Source of the DNA: DATJYV01 sp035499415 | GTDB taxonomy: Bacteria > Bacteroidota > Ignavibacteria > UBA10030 | Direction of reading: 5' to 3' | Assembly (NCBI GenBank): GCA_035499415.1 | Contig: DATJYV010000008.1 | Location: 1-27,291, forward strand | Length of the DNA: 27,291 nt | Shown here: piece by piece, positions 23,381 through 27,291 of the stretch | Layout: every line of letters starts with the position of its first letter | Numbering within the stretch: the stretch's first letter is position 1 | Translations under genes and position numbers: made by a program | The notes under the pieces: model-generated | Database searches by the model: none | What the model saw: the letters and a program-made list of their open reading frames with translations, nothing else | What the model was told of the DNA's origin: nothing

Positions 23381-23686
23381 ATGCTGCCGATCATTCATGC
23401 TAAGTTTCGCAGGAGACACGGAGTCCCATTCGCTATCGAACAGGTGAGCGGACGTCAGTTTCGATGCCGTCACTGCAACACGGTCTTCTACACAGAGAAA
23501 CAGATCGATGCGCATCTTCGGAAGGTGGCCAATACGAGCGGGAAGACGAAGGTCCCGATCGACCCTATGACACCGCCTTTAAGCAGAACCGTCGAAGTGC
23601 GGCTCCTCTACACCTACGATATCAAGGATCACCTTCAGCGAAAATGGCTGCGTTTGAAGAGGGGGGATACATATGATGGTGAGTGA
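23381..23686 (+). CDS. Small CxxC-containing hypothetical protein in the fluoride operon
   Basis: A 101-aa frame with GGGAG six bases before the ATG at 23381. It contains CRHCNTVFYTEKQIDAHLRK: C-x2-C followed 12 residues later by His, as in a C2H2 zinc finger, but the second His is missing, so this is at best a partial finger. The rest is basic and has no membrane segment. I do not recognise the family. It lies between fluoride riboswitch 1 and crcB, and its end overlaps a 36-codon ORF. Expression in response to fluoride is therefore predicted. It could also be a non-coding leader that happens to be open; the ribosome site and CxxC-H motif favour a gene. Confidence 0.5.
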   Translation: MLPIIHAKFRRRHGVPFAIEQVSGRQFRCRHCNTVFYTEKQIDAHLRKVANTSGKTKVPIDPMTPPLSRTVEVRLLYTYDIKDHLQRKWLRLKRGDTYDGE

Positions 23687-23783
23687 ATGCGCCGTTTTCG
23701 TGAACTGGTATGAGCGCAGCCGACTCCAGGAGAAGTTCCACCCAACCCTGGATCCTCAAGATCACCAGGACAATCATGAATGA
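23673..23783 (+). CDS. 36-aa small ORF overlapping crcB (possible coupling leader)
   Basis: Begins ATGATG with AGGGGGG six bases upstream, the best ribosome site of this operon. It encodes a 36-residue polar peptide (MMVSECAVFVNWYERSRL...). It overlaps the end of the preceding ORF by 14 bases and the crcB start by 8 bases (ATGAATGA). Its likely job is to bring ribosomes to the weak crcB start; a functional peptide is possible but unsupported. Confidence 0.4.
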   Translation: MMVSECAVFVNWYERSRLQEKFHPTLDPQDHQDNHE

Positions 23784-24150
23784 CGTTCTTTTGATCGCTT
23801 CGGGGGCCGTCGTCGGTGCAAATCTGCGGTTTGCGGTGAGCAAGGCAGCAGCAAGATATTTATCCGCATCTCTGCCCTATGGAACTCTCATTATTAATGT
23901 GTCAGGGAGTTTCATCATCGGGCTCTTTCTTGTGTGGACATCCGAGCGCGTGCTCGCTGACGCGCGATGGCGGGCCTTGATCGCCGTCGGTTTCTGCGGA
24001 GCGTACACGACCTTTTCCAGCTACAGCTTTGAAACCTTTCGTCTCATCGAGCAGGGCCACTACGGCCTTGCCGCCGGAAATTTTGTCGCAAACAATATTG
24101 CATCACTTGCGGCAGTCCTCGCAGGTGCGGCCGTTGCAAGGGCCCTCTAA
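23776..24150 (+). CDS. crcB: Fluoride ion channel CrcB/Fluc
   Basis: A 124-aa membrane protein of the CrcB (Fluc) family, which forms a dual-topology dimer that lets fluoride leave the cell. Four hydrophobic segments are present. Hallmarks are GAVVGANLRF near the N-terminus, YGTLIINVSGSFIIG with the conserved Asn, and GFCGAYTTFSSYSFE with the TTFS phenylalanine motif of the pore. The ATG at 23776 gives the usual CrcB N-terminus; a longer frame from 23710 would add a hydrophilic stretch unlike the family. AGGA lies a few bases upstream and the 36-codon ORF overlaps the start. A fluoride riboswitch upstream on the same transcript is the expected control. DUF190 follows after one base. Confidence 0.95.
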   Translation: MNDVLLIASGAVVGANLRFAVSKAAARYLSASLPYGTLIINVSGSFIIGLFLVWTSERVLADARWRALIAVGFCGAYTTFSSYSFETFRLIEQGHYGLAAGNFVANNIASLAAVLAGAAVARAL

Positions 24151-24151
24151 T

Positions 24152-24472
24152 ATGAGCGACCGGACTTCCAGGATTTCCGTTTACATAAACGAGGCCGACA
24201 AATGGCACAAGCGGCCGCTGCACCTCGAAATCCTGCGAATGCTTCACGACGAAGGGATAGCGGGTGGAACGGTCCTGCACGCCATTGCCGGATTTACCGG
24301 AGGTGGAAGCGTGGAGACGACGTCTCTCGTGGATGCCGGAGGAAAATTGCCCCTCGTCATTGAATTCATCGACACGGATGAGAACATCGCGCGGGTGTTG
24401 GCGCGCCTGAAACAAATGGCGGGCAAGCGGCTCATCGTCCGTTCGCATGTCGAGGTGGAGAGCAAGTCTTGA
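24152..24472 (+). CDS. DUF190 family protein (PII-like fold)
   Basis: A 106-aa soluble protein of DUF190, a family with a GlnB/PII-like ferredoxin fold that is often encoded beside crcB. Typical elements are ISVYINEADKWHKRPLHLEILRMLHDEGIAGGTVLHAIAGF, where the Gly-rich turn follows the first helix, and LPLVIEFIDTDENI. It begins one base after the crcB stop, so the two are cotranscribed and probably coupled. The molecular role is not established; a regulator of the channel or a fluoride-stress accessory is possible. The -35 box of the next promoter overlaps its stop codon. Confidence 0.9.
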   Translation: MSDRTSRISVYINEADKWHKRPLHLEILRMLHDEGIAGGTVLHAIAGFTGGGSVETTSLVDAGGKLPLVIEFIDTDENIARVLARLKQMAGKRLIVRSHVEVESKS

Positions 24473-24497
24473 CTTTCTGACGGCGATTGGGTAAATT
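24469..24497 (+). promoter_or_regulatory. Sigma70-like promoter for riboswitch 2
   Basis: TTGACT (24469-24474), 17 bases, TAAATT (24492-24497). The expected start of transcription, about seven bases on, coincides with the first G of the second aptamer (24504). The -35 box overlaps the DUF190 stop codon. Confidence 0.72.
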
Positions 24498-24503
24498 GTA
24501 TGC

Positions 24504-24555
24504 GGCGATGGAGTTCGCCGAAGACGTCACACGTCGCGTGACTAATGACTCCTAC
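24504..24555 (+). promoter_or_regulatory. Fluoride riboswitch (crcB motif), copy 2
   Basis: The first 18 bases, GGCGATGGAGTTCGCCGA, are identical to copy 1. A GTCAC...GTGAC hairpin follows, then CTAATGACTCCTAC, a close match to the consensus crcB motif. Loop GGAGT (24510-24514) can pair with ACTCC (24548-24552). It has its own promoter and terminator and faces the 2-TM/dynamin genes rather than crcB. Confidence 0.9.
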
Positions 24556-24591
24556 ACGGAAACTCTTCGAGTGGATGTGGCAGGAGTTTTT
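24548..24591 (+). terminator. Riboswitch-2 expression platform (intrinsic terminator)
   Basis: ACTCCT (24548-24553) pairs perfectly with AGGAGT (24582-24587), with CAC/GTG and an inner ACTC/GAGT stem, followed directly by five Ts. It competes with the aptamer pseudoknot for ACTCC. Confidence 0.8.
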
Positions 24592-24697
24592 CATTTCATG
24601 CCCACTTGATCGCATTCTCAAATGTCGATATTGCAGGTTAAGGTCGACAGGTAGCGGCGGATGCACCCTGGAAGGTGGTAACGATTCGACTAACGCT

Positions 24698-24734
24698 TTG
24701 CCCGTTCCTTCCTCATCAGAGCCGATACGGGCAA
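24698..24734 (+). repeat. Inverted repeat in the leader upstream of the dynamin cassette
   Basis: TTGCCCGT (24698-24705) and ACGGGCAA (24727-24734) are perfect complements separated by 21 bases. They lie in the otherwise gene-free stretch 24592-24801 between the riboswitch terminator and the 2-TM gene. No T-tract follows. It may be an operator or an mRNA structure. Only ORFs of about ten codons exist in the stretch, plus a poor TTGATC/TATTGC promoter-like pair near 24605-24633. Confidence 0.4.
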
Positions 24735-24801
24735 GATCCTGCTTTACCGAAAGCCAGAGGAACGAAGGACATCGCATGACATTCGAATCGACGGAGATCG
24801 T

Positions 24802-25029
24802 ATGCGGCTGCATCTATTTGTGGTCCTTCTCATTATCGGCGGCGTGTTTGGAATTCTAGCCTCCCTGATGACATACGTCATCACGCAAAACGAATACGAG
24901 AAGCACTTCGAGGACAAGAACAGGGCAGCGATGGAATCTCTTCAGTCGGCATGGGCAACATTCCTTTTTTTCGCGGCGCTCACGCTCGTCTCCTCCGCCA
25001 TCCTCGCATTCTGCCTCTTCAACAAGTAG
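24802..25029 (+). CDS. Small two-TM membrane protein of unknown function
   Basis: A 75-aa frame with GGAG five bases before the ATG. Two hydrophobic helices (residues about 4-28 and 50-72) flank a charged linker (TQNEYEKHFEDKNRAAMESLQ), predicting a helical hairpin in the inner membrane. I do not recognise the family. It is the first gene after the second fluoride riboswitch and ends 31 bases before the dynamin-like gene. It could be a membrane anchor or partner for that GTPase; this is inference from position. Antisense and out-of-frame ORFs over it have no ribosome sites. Confidence 0.7.
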   Translation: MRLHLFVVLLIIGGVFGILASLMTYVITQNEYEKHFEDKNRAAMESLQSAWATFLFFAALTLVSSAILAFCLFNK

Positions 25030-25060
25030 GCCGCCCAAATAAGATGGCAACGGCTTAGAC

Positions 25061-26845
25061 ATGGAACCGCAGAGGAGAGATCGACCGTTGGACGTGACCC
25101 CCAGCGTGTCCCGCTCAGAGGAGTTGGCATCGACCCTACGGGAGCTTCAGACCATCATCGATGCAAGCGCTTCCCCGTCGCTCGTTCGTCGGATCGATGA
25201 GGAACTCCACAAGATTGCGGAGAATCAATTCTACATTGCAGTGTTTGGCCAGTTCAAACGTGGGAAGACGACGTTCTTGAACGCCGTGCTGGGAGAAGAA
25301 TTGCTCCCGGTGGGAATTCTCCCCGTCACATCGGCCGTGACACTCATACGATACGGTGCAGAGAAGCGGGTGGTCGTTCACCTGGCAGATGACACGAAGG
25401 CGGAGATTATCCCTTCCGCTCTCGATGGATACGTCTCGGAAGAAAAAAACCCCCGAAATGCGAAGCGGGTTCGCCAGGTTGAAATTACCCACCCGGCGGA
25501 GATCCTTCGGGAAGGAATGGTGCTTGTCGACACCCCGGGCATCGGTTCGATTCACGAACACAATACGCAAGTGTCAGTTGAGTTCGTCCCGCGAATCGAC
25601 GCCGCCATTCTCGTTGTTTCGGCAGATCCCCCGATCACGCAGGCCGAGAATATGCTTCTGCACGACATCCGGAAACACACCCGCGAGATACGAATTATCC
25701 TGAACAAAACCGACCTTCTATCACCATCGCAAAGGGATGAGATTTTGCAATTCACGAGAGAAGTCGTTGGGTGGAGTCGCGACGACGCCGGCTTGAATGT
25801 GGTGGCGCTGTCGGCTCTGCTCGCGCTCAAGGGTCGTCTGACCGGGAACAGGGAATTGGTCAGGCAGAGCGGTATCGAAGACGTGGAGTCGGCTCTCTCC
25901 GATATTCGACGCCTTAGGAATAAAGGATTCCTCCTGGATGGGGCCGTTCGTCGAACCTTTGATTTCCTGACAGGGGCGCGGTTCGAGGCCGAACTGGAAT
26001 TAAATGCAAATCAAATGCCGCTCTCCGAACTCAAGTCGAAGATCGATCAGTTTGAGATTCACATCGACCGCTTACTCCGGGACCGGACGGCGTTCGAGTA
26101 CTTGCTGACCGGCGAGGAGAAATCGCTCGAATCGTGGATCGCGGATGAGGCGCAACGATTCTCCCGAGAGGAGAATTCTTCGCTCGGCAGCCATGCTTTC
26201 CGCGAAGCCCAGGAATCTTCGGGGACGTCCGTTCACGATGTTCTCAGGGCACAGGAGGAGTTTCTCGGGGATGAATTGAGACGCGACTTCAATCGATGGC
26301 GTGACCGGATCGAGCCGGAGATTGTCCGGCGATTCAGAGTCATCTCCGGAAAGTACGTGCAGCATTTCAACGATTCGATGGATGGGATTCAGAAGCTCTC
26401 CGCCGAGCTCCTCGGTACCAGCCCTCTCCCCCAACCGTCGATTGAGCAACTCCGGTGGCCCGAACAAATCTCGTTTCGCATCCAGGAGGATGGGTTATTT
26501 CTCGAATTCGACATCCTGCCTTGGTTTGCTCGTGTCCTTCCGCTCTCCATCCGTAATCGGATGTTGTGGAATCGCCTGAGTGGACGGTTACAGGAAAGGA
26601 TTGACCAGTACGCCGGAACACTTCGCTACGAATACGCGTATCGCCTCCAGGAATTATTTCGTCAGTTTCACGCGCAGCTTGACCAAACCATCGACACGGT
26701 GATCGATCAAACACGCTCAATCCTGAGTCGAACCCGTGCACGCCGGGACCGGGACACGGAAAACTCGGAGCCGATAATCCAACAGCTGCGCGACCGTATG
26801 ACCCGCTTGCGAGATCTCCAGCAGCGCGCTCAGGAGATTCAATGA
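25061..26845 (+). CDS. Bacterial dynamin-like GTPase
   Basis: A 594-aa dynamin-superfamily protein. Family members hydrolyse GTP to bend, fuse or repair membranes. The GTPase domain has G1 in GQFKRGKTT (residues 63-71), a G2 threonine in LPVTSAVT (about 88-94), G3 DTPGIGS (157-163) and G4 NKTD (215-218). A long helical stalk follows from about residue 310. Near residues 480-515 the hydrophobic FDILPWFARVLPLSIRNRMLW resembles the membrane-touching paddle of bacterial dynamins, and it is followed by a further helical bundle to the end. The ATG at 25061 has only a weak ribosome site. It is downstream of the 2-TM gene and shares an ATGA overlap with the next gene. Only one dynamin gene is present, whereas many bacteria encode pairs. 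Confidence 0.88.
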   Translation: MEPQRRDRPLDVTPSVSRSEELASTLRELQTIIDASASPSLVRRIDEELHKIAENQFYIAVFGQFKRGKTTFLNAVLGEELLPVGILPVTSAVTLIRYGAEKRVVVHLADDTKAEIIPSALDGYVSEEKNPRNAKRVRQVEITHPAEILREGMVLVDTPGIGSIHEHNTQVSVEFVPRIDAAILVVSADPPITQAENMLLHDIRKHTREIRIILNKTDLLSPSQRDEILQFTREVVGWSRDDAGLNVVALSALLALKGRLTGNRELVRQSGIEDVESALSDIRRLRNKGFLLDGAVRRTFDFLTGARFEAELELNANQMPLSELKSKIDQFEIHIDRLLRDRTAFEYLLTGEEKSLESWIADEAQRFSREENSSLGSHAFREAQESSGTSVHDVLRAQEEFLGDELRRDFNRWRDRIEPEIVRRFRVISGKYVQHFNDSMDGIQKLSAELLGTSPLPQPSIEQLRWPEQISFRIQEDGLFLEFDILPWFARVLPLSIRNRMLWNRLSGRLQERIDQYAGTLRYEYAYRLQELFRQFHAQLDQTIDTVIDQTRSILSRTRARRDRDTENSEPIIQQLRDRMTRLRDLQQRAQEIQ

Positions 26846-27267
26846 GTGGTCGTATCAACCTTCCCCCAAACCACCGCCGTAGCCTTTCGGCGACGGCACA
26901 GTTGGTTGAGAACGCACTTGACGAATTAGAGAGCGTATTGGGGAGACAGGGAAGGGAGAAATTGACCTCTCGCGTCAAGGTTACGTACAGCAACGAGGAT
27001 AGGGACCGGTTTCTGCGAACAGTAGCAGCGATGCGTCTAGCGAATGAGGAATTGGTGAGGGATTTTGGACTCGACCAGAAAGAATCCACGGAGAAGCAGA
27101 TTGTTCAGTCGAGCACCGCCTATCTGTGGACCATCCTCCGGAACAGCACATCAAGAGGGATGCGCGGTTTTGGGGAACTCCCTCCCGACAGCGCTCGCGA
27201 GGTCGACAGACGCATCAATCAGCTTCTAAACCTCCTCGAACAGTTCTTTGATTCGGATCGGCCGTAA
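26842..27267 (+). CDS. Helical hypothetical protein co-translated with the dynamin
   Basis: A 141-aa soluble, highly charged protein with no membrane segment and predicted helices throughout (for example LVENALDELESVLGRQ, RFLRTVAAMRLANEELVRDF and REVDRRINQLLNLLEQFF). The ATG overlaps the dynamin stop as ATGA, so synthesis is probably coupled and roughly stoichiometric. I do not recognise the family. The arrangement suggests an accessory or regulatory subunit of the dynamin-like protein. The remaining 24 bases of the window show nothing further. Confidence 0.72.
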   Translation: MSGRINLPPNHRRSLSATAQLVENALDELESVLGRQGREKLTSRVKVTYSNEDRDRFLRTVAAMRLANEELVRDFGLDQKESTEKQIVQSSTAYLWTILRNSTSRGMRGFGELPPDSAREVDRRINQLLNLLEQFFDSDRP

Positions 27268-27291
27268 TAAGATCCAACCTCCGCGGCCAGT

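Noticed and set aside
24545..24859. Plus-strand 104-codon ORF beginning in riboswitch 2
   Set aside because: It starts in the aptamer's conserved ATGACTCCTAC, has no ribosome site, and overlaps the better 2-TM gene out of frame.

Overview
The window looks like a moderately GC-rich member of the Bacteroidota/Chlorobiota assemblage, probably an Ignavibacteria- or Kapabacteria-like lineage. The grounds are a type IX secretion pair (porU, porV), a very long FG-GAP-type secreted protein whose tail ends in a YNWPNP element typical of T9SS cargo in that group, a bacterial serine palmitoyltransferase, and clear Shine-Dalgarno sites with sigma70-like promoters, which are uncommon in classical Bacteroidetes. 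The taxon is inferred from gene content, not measured.

Layout. (1) 1-8120, minus strand: porU, then porV, then a large M6-metalloprotease-like FG-GAP protein that runs off the left edge; its zinc-binding HExxH site is replaced by ASLGS. (2) 8498-16610, plus strand: glgA, a GmhB-type HAD phosphatase, a lipoprotein translationally coupled to an outer-membrane barrel protein, rpiB, glyA, tatC and a long-chain polyprenyl diphosphate synthase, mostly with tiny gaps or overlaps. (3) 21130-16629, minus strand: serine palmitoyltransferase, a 373-aa GNAT protein, ilvE, a cyclic-nucleotide-binding protein and a universal stress protein. (4) 21281-23056, plus strand, divergent from (3): an SDR-type NAD(P)-dependent epimerase/dehydratase and a PAP2 phosphatase. 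Regions 3 and 4 together hold candidates for all three dedicated steps of bacterial ceramide synthesis. (5) 23106-27267, plus strand: two fluoride riboswitches. The first precedes a small CxxC protein, a 36-codon leader ORF, crcB (fluoride channel) and a DUF190 gene. The second has its own promoter and lies upstream of a 2-TM small protein, a bacterial dynamin-like GTPase and a co-translated helical protein.

The strongest candidate for something undescribed is the last unit: a fluoride riboswitch with an intrinsic-terminator expression platform placed directly upstream of a three-gene dynamin-like membrane-remodelling cassette, adjacent to a riboswitch-controlled crcB operon. Other notable points are the catalytically dead M6 protein, the apparent non-canonical (ATC) start of the SDR gene, a TTG start for spt, and overlapping divergent promoters controlling the ceramide genes. 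I saw no tRNA, rRNA, CRISPR array, transposase or integrase.
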